The translations under genes and the position numbers were made by a program. Positions 42,529-52,690 of a DNA stretch of 64,000 nt are shown here, piece after piece. Within the stretch, counting starts at the first letter, position 1. Every line of letters starts with the position of its first letter. Source of the DNA: Sphingomonadaceae bacterium (GTDB taxonomy: Bacteria; Pseudomonadota; Alphaproteobacteria; Sphingomonadales; Sphingomonadaceae); assembly GCA_009926135.1 (NCBI GenBank), contig RFPL01000004.1, positions 1-64,000 on the forward strand, read 5' to 3'. The notes beneath the pieces were generated by a model. It was not told the DNA's origin, ran no database searches, and saw nothing but the letters and a program-made list of their open reading frames with translations.

Positions 42529-44715
42529 CTACTTGCCCCACTTCTGCTGCTTCTTGCCGAAGCGGGTCTTGCGGGTACCGGGCTTGCCCTCGTTGCTGCG
42601 GCCGACGATCGGAGCCTTGCGCTCGCCTTCGGGGAGGCCAAGTTCGGTCGCTTCGAGCCGGCGGATCTCGTCGCGCAGGCGGCCGGCTTCCTCGAACTCC
42701 AGGTCGGCGGCGGCGGCGCGCATCCGGCCTTCCAGCTCCTCGATATAACCGCGCAGGTTGTGGCCGACGAGGTTGTTGCGGTCATCATCCTCGATCTCGA
42801 CCAGTACGCCATCACGGCTGGCAGTGTCGGCCACGATATCGTGGATGTTGCGCTTGATGCTTTCCGGCGTGATCCCGTGGAGCGTGTTGTAGGCCCGCTG
42901 CTTTTCGCGGCGGCGGTCGGTTTCGGCGATGGCGCGCTCCATGCTGCCGGTCATCCGGTCGGCATAAAGGATCACGCGCCCGTCCACGTTGCGCGCCGCG
43001 CGGCCGATGGTCTGGATCAGCGACGTTTCGCTGCGCAGGAAGCCTTCCTTGTCGGCATCGAGGATCGCCACCAGCCCACATTCGGGGATGTCCAGGCCCT
43101 CGCGCAGCAGGTTGATCCCCACCAGCACGTCATAGACGCCCAGCCGCAGATCGCGGATCAGCTCGATGCGCTCCAGCGTCTCGACGTCGGAATGCATGTA
43201 GCGCACGCGCAGCCCCGCCTCGTGCATGAACTCGGTCAGGTCCTCGGCCATCCGCTTGGTGAGCGTGGTGACGAGCGTGCGATAGCCCGCTGCGGCGGTC
43301 TTGCGGCATTCCTCGATGCAGTCTTGCACCTGGTCCTCGACCGGACGGATTTCCACCGGCGGATCGATCAGCCCGGTCGGGCGGATCACCTGTTCGGCAA
43401 AGACCCCGCCCGATTGCTCCATTTCCCAGCCGCCCGGCGTGGCGGAGACGGCCACGGTCTGCGGGCGCATCGCGTCCCACTCGTTGAAGCGCAGCGGGCG
43501 ATTGTCGATGCAGCTCGGCAGGCGGAAACCATATTCAGCTAGCGTGATCTTGCGGCGATGGTCGCCTTTGGACATCGCGCCGATCTGCGGCACGGTCTGG
43601 TGGCTTTCATCGACGAACAGCAGGGCGTTTTCGGGCAGGTATTCAAACAGCGTCGGCGGCGGCTCACCCGGCAGGCGGCCGGTCAGGAAGCGGGAATAGT
43701 TCTCGATTCCCGCGCAGCTGCCGGTCGCCGCGATCATTTCCAGGTCAAAATTGGTGCGCTGCTCCAGCCGCTGGGCCTCCAGCAGTTTGCCTTCCGCTTC
43801 CAGCTCCTTCAGCCGCTCGGTCAATTCAAAGCGGATCGCGTCCGCCGCCTGCTTCATGGTGGGGCCGGGGGTGACATAGTGCGAATTGGCATAGACGCGG
43901 ACAGAGGGCAGCTTGCCGCCGGCCTTGCCAGTCAGCGGATCGAATTCGGCGATGCTTTCGATCTCGTCGCCGAAGAACGAAATCCGCCAGGCGGTGTCTT
44001 CCAGGTGGCTGGGGAACAGTTCCAGGTTATCGCCGCGCACGCGGAAGGTGCCGCGCTGGAAGGCGGCATCGTTGCGCTTGTACTGCAGGGCCACCAGCTT
44101 GCGGATGATCTCGCGCTGGTCCTCGCTGGCCCCCACCTTCAGGTCAAAGATCATGGCCGAGTACGTCTCGACCGAGCCGATGCCATAGAGGCACGAGACC
44201 GAGGCGACGATGATCACGTCATCGCGCTCCAGCAGCGCCCGGGTGGCCGAATGGCGCATCCGGTCAATCGCCTCGTTTACGCTCGATTCCTTCTCGATAT
44301 AGGTATCGCTGCGCGGGACATAGGCTTCGGGCTGGTAGTAGTCGTAATAAGAAACGAAGTACTCCACCGCGTTATCGGGGAAGAAGCTCTTCATCTCGCC
44401 ATAAAGCTGCGCAGCCAGGATCTTGTTGGGGGCGAGGATCAGCGCCGGGCGCTGCGTCGCCTCGATCACCTGCGCCATGGTAAAGGTCTTGCCGCTGCCG
44501 GTTACCCCCAGCAGCACCTGGGTCTGGTCATCGGCGCGGATCCCCGCCACCAGATCGGCAATCGCGGTCGGCTGGTCCCCGGCGGGCTGGTATTCCGACA
44601 CGATCCGAAACGGCCGCTGCCCCTCGGCCTTTTCGGGCCGGGCCGGCTTGTGCGGCACGAAATTGCCAGAGGTATCGGGCTCTTCGAGACCGCGTCGGAT
44701 GATGAGCTGGGACAT
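42529..44715 (-). CDS. uvrB: Excinuclease ABC subunit UvrB
   Basis: From the ATG at 44715 the protein is 728 aa. The Walker A motif is GVTGSGKT (70-77), the damage-binding beta-hairpin is [12 protein letters not shown], and the helicase motifs are complete ([20 protein letters not shown]). A UVR motif near the C terminus ([20 protein letters not shown]) binds UvrC. The N terminus is about 33 residues longer than in E. coli. The open frame continues to 45381 but that part is antisense to the next gene. Confidence 0.97.
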   Translation of the reverse strand: MSQLIIRRGLEEPDTSGNFVPHKPARPEKAEGQRPFRIVSEYQPAGDQPTAIADLVAGIRADDQTQVLLGVTGSGKTFTMAQVIEATQRPALILAPNKILAAQLYGEMKSFFPDNAVEYFVSYYDYYQPEAYVPRSDTYIEKESSVNEAIDRMRHSATRALLERDDVIIVASVSCLYGIGSVETYSAMIFDLKVGASEDQREIIRKLVALQYKRNDAAFQRGTFRVRGDNLELFPSHLEDTAWRISFFGDEIESIAEFDPLTGKAGGKLPSVRVYANSHYVTPGPTMKQAADAIRFELTERLKELEAEGKLLEAQRLEQRTNFDLEMIAATGSCAGIENYSRFLTGRLPGEPPPTLFEYLPENALLFVDESHQTVPQIGAMSKGDHRRKITLAEYGFRLPSCIDNRPLRFNEWDAMRPQTVAVSATPGGWEMEQSGGVFAEQVIRPTGLIDPPVEIRPVEDQVQDCIEECRKTAAAGYRTLVTTLTKRMAEDLTEFMHEAGLRVRYMHSDVETLERIELIRDLRLGVYDVLVGINLLREGLDIPECGLVAILDADKEGFLRSETSLIQTIGRAARNVDGRVILYADRMTGSMERAIAETDRRREKQRAYNTLHGITPESIKRNIHDIVADTASRDGVLVEIEDDDRNNLVGHNLRGYIEELEGRMRAAAADLEFEEAGRLRDEIRRLEATELGLPEGERKAPIVGRSNEGKPGTRKTRFGKKQQKWGK

Positions 44716-44733
44716 GCGGGAGATAGTATGGGG

Positions 44734-44748
44734 GTTTGCGGTTTGTTC
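44734..44748. promoter_or_regulatory. LexA-like (SOS) box before uvrB
   Basis: GTTTGCGGTTTGTTC reads GTTT-N7-GTTC, one mismatch from the alphaproteobacterial LexA box GTTC-N7-GTTC. It lies 19-33 bases upstream of the uvrB start. Control of uvrB by LexA is common. Confidence 0.6.
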
Positions 44749-44823
44749 CGCAATGGGGTGAGTTGCGTTAGACCCACAGCGAGACACCCTTGCACCCCGC
44801 GCCGCACCAGCTAACCTTGGCAC

Positions 44824-45402
44824 ATGGTCGCCGCTTCCCCCTATCGCCCTGAATTCGAAGCCGCACTGCGGTTGCTGGCGCGGATCAGTGCAGGGATGGA
44901 TGCTGTTGGCTTCCGTCCACCGGTGCTGGTGGGCGGGGCAGCGGTCGAAATCTATACGCGCGGGGCGGTAAACACGGGGGACTTTGATCTTTCCTGCGGA
45001 CGGCAGGATGTGCTCGAAGACTTGATGCAGCAGCACGGCTTTGTCCGTCCTTCCGGCCCGGGCAAGGCGACGCGCGGCTGGGTCCATCCCGACCTGCGGC
45101 TTGGCTTCGAAGTGGTGTCCGATGTGCTGCTGGACGGGCTGGCTGACCGCGAGATGGTGCAGGTGGTCGAACTTGCGCCGGACGGGGCCATCGCGGTGAT
45201 CGCGCCGGAAGACATCATTGCCGACCGGATGGGGCAGTATGCATCGGGCAGCGCGCCGGAGATGCTGGGCCAGGCGCGGGCTTTGTTTGCGCTGTGCGAA
45301 GGATTGGATTTGTCCTATATGGAACGCCGCATCCGTGAAGAGACCGGTGGCAGCCATGGCATTCAAGACCTTGAAGACCAAGCGCGCGGCAGTGACGCTT
45401 GA
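44824..45402 (+). CDS. Nucleotidyltransferase-like protein (DUF6036-type)
   Basis: The 192-aa protein has a nucleotidyltransferase-like beginning: [14 protein letters not shown] (about 39-52) followed by GDFDLSCG (D-x-D). Proteins of this shape occur in AbiEii-like and other toxin-antitoxin or defence contexts and also as housekeeping genes of unknown role. No ribosome-binding site is clear. The next small gene overlaps its end by 47 bases. Confidence 0.65.
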   Translation: MVAASPYRPEFEAALRLLARISAGMDAVGFRPPVLVGGAAVEIYTRGAVNTGDFDLSCGRQDVLEDLMQQHGFVRPSGPGKATRGWVHPDLRLGFEVVSDVLLDGLADREMVQVVELAPDGAIAVIAPEDIIADRMGQYASGSAPEMLGQARALFALCEGLDLSYMERRIREETGGSHGIQDLEDQARGSDA

Positions 45403-45538
45403 GGAGCTGAGCGCGGCGGTTGATCGCCGACGTCAGGTCGTGAGCGAAGTGGCAGTACCCCGCAATTCCGGCCAGCGCCGCACCGCGTCCAAGCGCGCCT
45501 TGCTGAAGGCGATCGAGCAAGCCGGGGGCAAGTGGTAG
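45356..45538 (+). CDS. Small basic protein of unknown function
   Basis: The 60-aa frame (ATG at 45356) overlaps the previous gene by 47 bases in another frame. The protein is strongly basic with two helical stretches ([20 protein letters not shown] and [20 protein letters not shown]). With the nucleotidyltransferase-like gene it forms a tightly coupled pair. I see no named family. A regulator or antitoxin role is only a possibility. Confidence 0.55.
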   Translation: MAFKTLKTKRAAVTLEELSAAVDRRRQVVSEVAVPRNSGQRRTASKRALLKAIEQAGGKW

Positions 45539-45617
45539 CGCCGCTGCGCGCACCACCCGCTCGACAGCATCCCTCCCACAAGCCACACTCCTCGCCAAAC
45601 AAGCGGGAGGATAAACA

Positions 45618-46394
45618 ATGGCCATCGAACTCAGCCGATCAGTCACCGGCAAAGTCGTGCTGGTAACCGGCGCAGGCAGCGGGATGGGGCGGGCCACGGC
45701 CCAGGTCTTTGCGGCCGAGGGAGCGCATATGGCGCTGACGGACCTGGCCGGAACGCCGATCGAAGAGATCGCGGCCGAGCTGCGCGCGGCCGGCCATTCG
45801 GCGCGGGCCTGGGTGCTGGACGTGACGGACCATGCGGCGATCCGCGCCGTGGTGGGCGATGTCGCGGCGGCCTTTGGCGGGCTGGACGTGCTGGTCAACA
45901 ATGCCGGGGTCAGCTCGTTCTGCCCGATCGATGATGAGGACCACTATGACCTGGTGTGGGACCGCGCGGTCTCGGTCCTGCTGACCGCGCACCAGCGGAT
46001 GATCCGGGCGGCGCTGCCGCACTTGCGGCAGTCGTCCTCCCCCCGGATCGTCAACATCGCCAGTACCGAGGCGTTGGGAGCGACATCGCGCAACAGCCCC
46101 TATGCCGCGGCCAAGGCGGGGGTGACGGGCCTCACCCGCGCGCTGGCGGTGGAACTGGGCAAGGAGGGGATCACCGTCAACGCGATCTGCCCCGGCCCGA
46201 TCCTGACCGGCATGACCGAGAAGGTCAGCGATGCCGACAAGGAAGTCTTCGCCCACCGCCGCACCGCGCTGCGCCGCTATGGCCGGCCGGAGGAAGTGGC
46301 GCACATGACGCTGAGCCTGTGCCTGCCCGCCGCGAGCTATATCACCGGGGTGACGATCCCGGTCGATGGCGGGCTGATGGCAAGGAATGCGTAG
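45618..46394 (+). CDS. SDR family oxidoreductase
   Basis: The 258-aa protein has the NAD(P)-binding [12 protein letters not shown] motif (14-25), NNAG, a catalytic Ser and the YAAAK active site, and ends with [15 protein letters not shown]. It is a classical short-chain dehydrogenase, 3-oxoacyl-ACP-reductase-like. The substrate is unknown; the TonB receptor and acyl-CoA dehydrogenases nearby suggest uptake and degradation of a lipid-like compound. Confidence 0.9.
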   Translation: MAIELSRSVTGKVVLVTGAGSGMGRATAQVFAAEGAHMALTDLAGTPIEEIAAELRAAGHSARAWVLDVTDHAAIRAVVGDVAAAFGGLDVLVNNAGVSSFCPIDDEDHYDLVWDRAVSVLLTAHQRMIRAALPHLRQSSSPRIVNIASTEALGATSRNSPYAAAKAGVTGLTRALAVELGKEGITVNAICPGPILTGMTEKVSDADKEVFAHRRTALRRYGRPEEVAHMTLSLCLPAASYITGVTIPVDGGLMARNA

Positions 46395-46600
46395 CGAACG
46401 ACACCCCCGGAATCCGCTCGCCGGTCTGTAACGGCGGTTGGTCGGGGACGAAGGACTTTGGTCGAACTCCATTGGTCTGACCGCGCGGGCGGAGGTTAGG
46501 CCCGCGTCCAGGAGGCCGCTCTGTGGGGAGAGCGGTGTGTTGGATGGATTGCCAATCGCGGCGCAGGGGCTCGCGCGCACTGGCAATGGGAGAATGATCG

Positions 46601-48730
46601 ATGTTCGCGAAGACCCCTGCAGCGGTGCTGCGCCGCGCGGCCCCGCCGCTGTGGATCGGCCTGCTGGCCTGCGCCGCGCCGGCCATGGCCGAAACGGCGG
46701 ACGAGCCGAACGCGGAAGTGACCAGCGCCGCCGCGACCGAAGGCGAAAGCAACAGTCGGACCAAGGTTTACCAGGCGAACTTTTTCACTGCCTATTCGCC
46801 CACCACGGCGCTCGACATGGTGCGCCGGGTGCCGGGTTTCGCGATCGAGGAAGTGGACGGCGAAGTCCGCGGGTTCAGCGGCGCGGCGGGCAACGTGGTG
46901 TTCAATGGCGCGCGGGCCTCGTCGAAATCCGATGCGCTCTCGGCCCAGCTGGCGCGGATTCCGGCGGCGCGGGTGCTGCGGATCGAGGTGGCGCCGGGCG
47001 ATGTGTTCGGATCGGACTTTGCGGGCCGCAGCCAGGTGCTCAACGTGATCACCACCAAGGCGGGCGGGATCGATGGCAACGTCAAGGCCGCGCTGACCCG
47101 GATTCATGATGGCCGCGCCACGCCCAACCTGGAAGCCGCGGTAGTGGTTCGCAGCGGGGCTTCGACCTTCAACCTTTCGGCCGAGACTGGCCGCCGGGGG
47201 CAGACCGAAAACGGCTTTGACGAGGTCCGCCGCGCCAGTGACGCGGTGCTGCTGGAACGGCGCGACAAGACCAACGTGATCACCGAGCACTTCCCTGCCA
47301 TCGCCGCCAGCTGGGCGCATGACGGGGGCGAGAACAAGGCGGCGCACCTCAACCTGCGCTATGCCCCCGGGCACTTCACGCTGCAGCAGTTCAACCACGT
47401 GACCCCGGCCAGCGGGCCGCAGCGCGATGACCGGCTGACGCAGGATTCGCACCCGACCCGCTATGAGATCGGCGGGGACGTGACCCGGCCGCTGGCCGGC
47501 GGGGCGCTGAAGTTCGTGGCCCTGGCCAACCGGCGCGAGCGCGATGACTTCGATGCCTATTACACCCGGCTCAATGACGCGGTGGTCGGCGGGTTCGAGC
47601 AGGCCACGACCTCGCGCTATGACGAGGTGCTGGGCCGGCTGAGCTGGACCCGCCCGAACCTGGCCGGCTTCGCCTTCGAGCTGGGCAGCGAGGTGGCCTA
47701 CAACAAGCTGAACAACGCGACCAACCTGTTCGTGCTGGGCCCGAACGGCGCGCGCGATCCGATCGACCTGCCGATCGACCGGGCGACGGTGGATGAGCTG
47801 CGCAGCGAGAGCTACGTCAACCTGGGCCGCCAGCTGACCCCGGCGCTGCGGCTGGATACGACGCTGGCCTTCGAGGTTTCGAAGCTGACCGTCAGCGGCG
47901 ATACCAGCGCGGAACGTTCGCTCGGATTCTTCAAGCCGGGCATGACGCTCGACTGGAAGGCTGGCGGCGGCTGGCATGTCCAGGCCTCGCTGCGGCGGCA
48001 GGTGGCGCAGCTCAACTTCTATGACTTCATCTCGGCGGCCGAACTGGCCAATGACCGGGTCAATGGCGGCAATGCCAACCTGCGCCCGCAGCGCACCTGG
48101 GAAGCGCGGCTGACCGTCGAGCGGCCGATCCTGGGCAAGGGGCAGGTGCGGCTGGAAGCGGGCCATGACTGGGCCAGTGACCTCCAGGACCGGATCCTCA
48201 CGCCCGATGGCTTCGATGCGCCCGGCAACATCGGATCGGGCACGCGCAAGTTCGTGCAGGGCACGTTCGATGCCCCGCTCGACCCGCTGGGCCTCAAGGG
48301 CACCCGGCTCAAGCTGACGGGCGGCTGGCAGGAGCATTCGGTGCGCGATCCGCTTACCGGGCAGATGCGCCCATGGAGCGGGTTCCGCCCGGCCTGGAAC
48401 TTCAGTGCGGAACTGCGCCGTGATGCGGCGAAGTGGTCCTATGGCCTGTCAGTGTTCCGCGAGGCGCCCAGCACGGTCTACCGGATCGGGGAGATCGACC
48501 GGTTCTTCAACTCCGGCCCGTTCGGGATCGCCTTCGTCGAATACCGGCCCGACAAGCGCACCACCTTCCGGCTCGACGTCGAGAACGTGTTCGACGTGGC
48601 CGGGCAGCGGCGGCGGACCTTCTACGATCCGGACCGCCGCCAGCCCCTGCCGTCAGCCATCGAGTTCCGGCAACGCGATGCGCACCCGGCCTTCACCTTG
48701 TCGATCAACCGGACCTTCGGGGGCGGTTGA
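46601..48730 (+). CDS. TonB-dependent receptor-like outer-membrane protein
   Basis: The 709-aa protein has a signal peptide (1-30, ending AMAE), a plug domain (about 60-160: TALDMVRRVPGFAIEE, VFNGARASSKSDAL, VLNVITTKAGG) and a long beta-barrel ending in a typical last strand (SINRTFGGG). A clear TonB box is not visible. The ligand is unknown. Sphingomonads carry many such receptors. Confidence 0.88.
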   Translation: MFAKTPAAVLRRAAPPLWIGLLACAAPAMAETADEPNAEVTSAAATEGESNSRTKVYQANFFTAYSPTTALDMVRRVPGFAIEEVDGEVRGFSGAAGNVVFNGARASSKSDALSAQLARIPAARVLRIEVAPGDVFGSDFAGRSQVLNVITTKAGGIDGNVKAALTRIHDGRATPNLEAAVVVRSGASTFNLSAETGRRGQTENGFDEVRRASDAVLLERRDKTNVITEHFPAIAASWAHDGGENKAAHLNLRYAPGHFTLQQFNHVTPASGPQRDDRLTQDSHPTRYEIGGDVTRPLAGGALKFVALANRRERDDFDAYYTRLNDAVVGGFEQATTSRYDEVLGRLSWTRPNLAGFAFELGSEVAYNKLNNATNLFVLGPNGARDPIDLPIDRATVDELRSESYVNLGRQLTPALRLDTTLAFEVSKLTVSGDTSAERSLGFFKPGMTLDWKAGGGWHVQASLRRQVAQLNFYDFISAAELANDRVNGGNANLRPQRTWEARLTVERPILGKGQVRLEAGHDWASDLQDRILTPDGFDAPGNIGSGTRKFVQGTFDAPLDPLGLKGTRLKLTGGWQEHSVRDPLTGQMRPWSGFRPAWNFSAELRRDAAKWSYGLSVFREAPSTVYRIGEIDRFFNSGPFGIAFVEYRPDKRTTFRLDVENVFDVAGQRRRTFYDPDRRQPLPSAIEFRQRDAHPAFTLSINRTFGGG

Positions 48731-48750
48731 TCGGTCAGGCAGGGTAACCC

Positions 48751-49881
48751 TTATGCCGGGTAGGACAGCGCCTCGAACCGCTCAAGGTGATGATCGATGC
48801 TGCCGAACTGGCCTTCGATCATCGTCCCGCGCTTGAAGTAGTGGCCGATGCCCAGTTCCATGGTGATGCCGATGCCGCCATGGGTCTGGATCGCGTTCTG
48901 GCCAACGAACTTGAGGCTGCGGCCGACCTTGGCCTTGGCCATCGAGACAGCGGCCTTGCGGACGTCTGCCGGCTCGTCCAGCTTGAGCGTACCCATCAGC
49001 GCCATCGAGGAGACCTGCTCGGCCTCGACGAACATGTCGCTCATGCGGTGGGCCAGGACCTGGAACTTGGCGATCGGCTGGCCGAACTGCTTGCGCTGCT
49101 TGGTGTACTCGACCGTCTGGTTGACCATGGTGCGGGCGATGCCAGAGGCTTCGGCGCAGACGGCGACCGTGGCTTCATCGACCACGCGTTCGATCAGGTC
49201 GATCCCGCCGGTGAGCAGGGCTTCGCCCGGAATGGCGACGTTCTCGAAGTAGACTTCGGAGGCCATGAAGCCATCGACGGTCGGGTAATCGCGGCGGGTG
49301 ATGCCGGGGCGGTTGGCCTCGATCAGGAACAGTTCGACGCCCGCGCGGTCACGGCGACCACCGCCGGTGCGGGCGGTGACGAGCAGGTGAGTCGCCCAGG
49401 GAGCGGCATAGACCACGCCCTTGTGCCCGTTGAGGACATAGCCCCCGCCATCGGCCTTGGCCGTGGTGCCGATGTCGGCCAGGTTGTAGCGGCCCTGCGG
49501 CTCGGCATAGGCAAAGGCGATGATTGCATCGCCGCTGATGATCGCGGGGATGGTCGCTTCGGCCAGCGCGCCGCCAGCATGCTTCAGCGCGCCGCCGCCG
49601 ATCACGACGGTCTGCAGCCACGGCTCGATCGCGATGACCTTGCCGAACTCTTCCATCATGATCATGTTTTCAAGCGCGCCGCCGCCCATGCCGCCATGCT
49701 CTTCCGCGAAGGGCGCACAGGTCAGGCCGAGTTCGGTGGCGATTGCCTTCCAGATGCCGGGATCACGCCCCGTGGGGCTGGCCAGCATCTTCTTGCGGCT
49801 TTCGAAATCATAAGTGTCAGCCAGGAAGCGCGCGAGGGTTTCGCGCAGCATGCCCTGCGTTTCGTTGTAGCTCAGATCCAT
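48751..49881 (-). CDS. Acyl-CoA dehydrogenase
   Basis: From the ATG at 49881 (MDLSYNETQGML) the protein is 376 aa with the three-domain ACAD architecture and motifs FAYAEPQGRYNLADI and GIGITMELGIGHYFKRG near the C terminus. It introduces a double bond between C2 and C3 of an acyl-CoA. It lies downstream of a second acyl-CoA dehydrogenase; paired ACADs often form heteromers in steroid or side-chain degradation. Confidence 0.88.
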   Translation of the reverse strand: MDLSYNETQGMLRETLARFLADTYDFESRKKMLASPTGRDPGIWKAIATELGLTCAPFAEEHGGMGGGALENMIMMEEFGKVIAIEPWLQTVVIGGGALKHAGGALAEATIPAIISGDAIIAFAYAEPQGRYNLADIGTTAKADGGGYVLNGHKGVVYAAPWATHLLVTARTGGGRRDRAGVELFLIEANRPGITRRDYPTVDGFMASEVYFENVAIPGEALLTGGIDLIERVVDEATVAVCAEASGIARTMVNQTVEYTKQRKQFGQPIAKFQVLAHRMSDMFVEAEQVSSMALMGTLKLDEPADVRKAAVSMAKAKVGRSLKFVGQNAIQTHGGIGITMELGIGHYFKRGTMIEGQFGSIDHHLERFEALSYPA

Positions 49882-49923
49882 TGGCTTGTATTCCTCATCC
49901 CATGCTTGCCCTCCGCTGAGCAG

Positions 49924-49961
49924 CGGGGAGCGGGGCGGCATTGCCGGCCCCTCGCTCCCCG
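49924..49961. repeat. Intercistronic hairpin between two acyl-CoA dehydrogenase genes
   Basis: A long imperfect inverted repeat, CGGGGAGCGGGGC (49924-49936) against GCCCCTCGCTCCCCG (49947-49961), with an inner CGGC-ATT-GCCG helix, lies in the 116-base gap. It has no T tail, so it is more likely an mRNA-processing or stabilising structure than a terminator. Confidence 0.6.
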
Positions 49962-49997
49962 CCGAAGCGGGACTGGCAAGCCCCAGTTACTGCTTGA

Positions 49998-51191
49998 TCA
50001 GAGACCCAGGACCATCTTGGCGATGATCTGGCGCTGCACTTCGTTCGAGCCGCCATAGATGGTGGTCTTGCGGACGTTGAAGTAGCTCGGCGCAGTGCGG
50101 TGCGCCCAGTCGGGACCGATCGGGTGCTCGTTGTCGCCCTCGCCAAACCCGCGGAAATAGGGCGCGCCATAGTGGCCAGCCGCTTCGAGCGCGAGTTCGG
50201 TGATCCGCTGCTGGATTTCCGAACCCTTGATCTTGAGGACCGAACTTTCCGGGCCAGGGCCCTTGCCGGCGGCTTCGCCCGCCAGGGTGCGCAGTTCGGT
50301 GTATTCCAGCGCAGTCAGGTCCATTTCCAGTTCGGCCACCTTGCGGCGGAAGAACGGGTTGGACAGGAGCGGCTTGTCACCATCCATTTCGGTGGTGGCG
50401 ATTTCCTTGATCTTCTCGATCCCGCGCTTGGAGCCCGCGACGCCGGCGATGCCGGTGCGTTCGTGGGCGAGCAGGAACTTGGCGCAGGTCCAGCCCTTGT
50501 TCTCTTCATAAACGCGGTTGGAAACCGGCACGCGCACGTTGTCGAGGAACACCTCGTTCACTTCGTGCTCGCCGCCCAGGGTGATGATCGGGCGCACTTC
50601 GATGCCCGGCGTCTTCATGTCGATCAGCAGGAAGCTGATGCCTTCCTGCTGCTTCACGTCGGGATCGGTGCGGACCAGGAAGAAGCCCCAGTCAGCGTGC
50701 TGGGCCATGGTGGTCCAGGTCTTCTGGCCGTTGACCACGTAGTGATCGCCATCACGCTCGGCTTTGGTGCGAAGCGAGGCGAGGTCCGAACCGGCGCCCG
50801 GCTCGGAATAACCCTGGCACCACCAATCGTCGCCCGACAGGATGCGGGGCAGGAACTGGGCCTTCTGCTCGGGCGTGCCGAAGGTGTAGATCACCGGGCC
50901 GACCATCGAGAGACCGAACGGCATCAGCCGGATGCAATCGGCGCGCGAGGTTTCTTCCGACCAGATGAACCGCTGCGTCGCGGTCCAGCCGGTGCCGCCG
51001 TATTCCACGGGCCAGGCCGGGGCGACCCAGCCCTTTTTGTGGAGGATGCGGTGCCAGGAGAGGAAGTCTTCCTTGGAGAGCTCGTCGCCCTCATCCTGCT
51101 TGCCGCGCAGGTCGGCCGGATAGTTCTCGGCAATGAAAGTGCGGACCTCGTCGCGGAAGGCAAGGTCTTCGGGGCTGAAATCGATGTCCAT
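49998..51191 (-). CDS. Acyl-CoA dehydrogenase
   Basis: From the ATG at 51191 (MDIDFSPEDLAF) the protein is 397 aa. It shows GYSEPGAGSDLASLRTKA, GQKTWTTMAQHADW and the terminal IYGGSNEVQRQIIAKMVLGL. It is the first gene of the pair; the second follows after 116 bases with a hairpin between. Substrate unknown. Confidence 0.92.
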   Translation of the reverse strand: MDIDFSPEDLAFRDEVRTFIAENYPADLRGKQDEGDELSKEDFLSWHRILHKKGWVAPAWPVEYGGTGWTATQRFIWSEETSRADCIRLMPFGLSMVGPVIYTFGTPEQKAQFLPRILSGDDWWCQGYSEPGAGSDLASLRTKAERDGDHYVVNGQKTWTTMAQHADWGFFLVRTDPDVKQQEGISFLLIDMKTPGIEVRPIITLGGEHEVNEVFLDNVRVPVSNRVYEENKGWTCAKFLLAHERTGIAGVAGSKRGIEKIKEIATTEMDGDKPLLSNPFFRRKVAELEMDLTALEYTELRTLAGEAAGKGPGPESSVLKIKGSEIQQRITELALEAAGHYGAPYFRGFGEGDNEHPIGPDWAHRTAPSYFNVRKTTIYGGSNEVQRQIIAKMVLGL

Positions 51192-51386
51192 GGGCCTCAA
51201 TCCTCGGTTATGCTGTTGCGTGCAAAATGGCCCGGATTTGCGCGCGGGGCAAGGATAGGTTGCAAGGCAGGACCAAAGACCTAACCGCGCCAGACGCTGT
51301 CGTTACGGCATGCTGGCCTTGGGGCGTGCGGTTCGATTGGCACTTGCCCGGCAGGTTGGTAGCAAAGGCATCGGAAGGAACCCGAA

Positions 51387-51905
51387 ATGCGCCGAATCGC
51401 AGCTTGTGTCGCTCTGGTCCTGCTGGCCGCATGTCAGCAGGAACCGGCAGCGCCCAAGCCAGCTCAGACGACTGCCGCCGCAGCATCCAACGCGCCCCGG
51501 CCAGGTCGCTACCGGGTGACTATGCAGGTAAAGGCGGTGCGCTTTCCCGGGATGACGGAGCGCGTGGCGCGGCAAGCCAGTACCCTGTTCGGCGGCACCG
51601 GCCAGGTCAGCGAGTTCTGCCTGACGACCGAACAGGCAAACCAGGGGCGCGAGGCGTTCTTCAGGCGTCAGGTCCAAGGCGATTGCCGCTACGACCGGTT
51701 CACGGCCAAGGGCGACAAGCTGGACGCCGTGCTAATCTGCCAGACGGGCAAGGGCATGTCCGCCCGCAGCGAGCTGACCGGCAGCTTTACCCCCACCGCA
51801 TCGCAGGTTGCCATTCGCACCACTAGCGAGGTACCGGGCAGCCCCGGTGGGGGCATGGTAATGGATGCCGAAGTCGTCACCGAACGCATGGGAGACTGCA
51901 CTTGA
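51387..51905 (+). CDS. DUF3617 family lipoprotein
   Basis: The 172-aa protein has a lipobox (LLAAC, Cys16) and a DUF3617 domain with conserved EFCLTTEQA, GDCRYDRFTAKGDKLDAVLICQ. The family is secreted or periplasmic with no known activity. Its stop overlaps the next gene. Confidence 0.82.
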   Translation: MRRIAACVALVLLAACQQEPAAPKPAQTTAAAASNAPRPGRYRVTMQVKAVRFPGMTERVARQASTLFGGTGQVSEFCLTTEQANQGREAFFRRQVQGDCRYDRFTAKGDKLDAVLICQTGKGMSARSELTGSFTPTASQVAIRTTSEVPGSPGGGMVMDAEVVTERMGDCT

Positions 51906-52690
51906 GCCATCCGTTCCGTTTCGATCGCGCCATTTCGCGGCGTCCCGGCAAGTCCGTGGTCAATGGCCTGCGCGCTGGGGGCGGCCCTGATCCGACGCTG
52001 GACGGCGTGCTGGCGGAACACGCCGCCTATGTCGCGGCGCTGGAGGCGGCGGGGCTGGCCGTGACCCTGCTTGAACCGCTGGAGGACTTTCCCGACGCGA
52101 TCTTTGTCGAGGATCCGGCGCTGGTCTTCCCGGGCTGCGCGATCCTGCTGAACCCCGGCACGGCGAGCCGCGCGGGCGAGGGCGTGTTCCTGCGTCCGAC
52201 ACTGGAGACGATGTTTGAAACGGTGCTAGACCTCCCCGAAGGTCACGCCGATGGCGGCGACGTGCTGGCGATGGACGGCGCAGTCTATATTGGCCTGTCC
52301 GCCCGCACTGACCGCACCGGCGCCGAAGCGCTCGCCCGCCTGCTCGAGGGCACCGGACGCAAGGCCGTGGTGGCGGAAACGCCAGCTTCGGTTCTCCACC
52401 TCAAGACCGCCAGCTCGATCGTGGATGAGGAAACGATCCTCGCCACCCGTGAACTGGCCGCCAGCGGAATCTACGATGGCTACCGCGTGCTGGTGATCCC
52501 CGATGGCGAGGAAGCCGGTGCCAATGTGCTGCGGGTCAACGACACGATCCTGGCTGGCAGCCGCTTCCCGCGCATCCTGGACCTGCTGGACGGGCATGGG
52601 GCCAAGGTCGTCACCCTTGAGAACAGCGAGATCGAGAAGATCGACGCCGGGTTTACCTGCATGTCGCTGCGATGGCTGGGAGGGCGCTAA
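51902..52690 (+). CDS. Dimethylarginine dimethylaminohydrolase-like enzyme
   Basis: The 262-aa protein belongs to the amidinotransferase/DDAH fold: EDFPDAIFVEDPALVF, His166 (SVLHLKTASS) and Cys253 (GFTCMSLRW) correspond to the catalytic residues. It would hydrolyse methylated arginine or a related amidine to citrulline-type products. TTG start overlaps the DUF3617 stop. Confidence 0.85.
   Translation: MSHPFRFDRAISRRPGKSVVNGLRAGGGPDPTLDGVLAEHAAYVAALEAAGLAVTLLEPLEDFPDAIFVEDPALVFPGCAILLNPGTASRAGEGVFLRPTLETMFETVLDLPEGHADGGDVLAMDGAVYIGLSARTDRTGAEALARLLEGTGRKAVVAETPASVLHLKTASSIVDEETILATRELAASGIYDGYRVLVIPDGEEAGANVLRVNDTILAGSRFPRILDLLDGHGAKVVTLENSEIEKIDAGFTCMSLRWLGGR

Noticed and set aside
44716..45381. 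N-terminal extension of the uvrB frame to 950 codons
   Set aside because: The extra part is antisense to the nucleotidyltransferase-like gene and crosses the LexA-like box; the UvrB N terminus is complete from 44715.
46549..46590. ATTGCCA/TGGCAAT inverted repeat before the TonB receptor
   Set aside because: Only 7 bp with a long loop and no tail; too weak to name as a control element.
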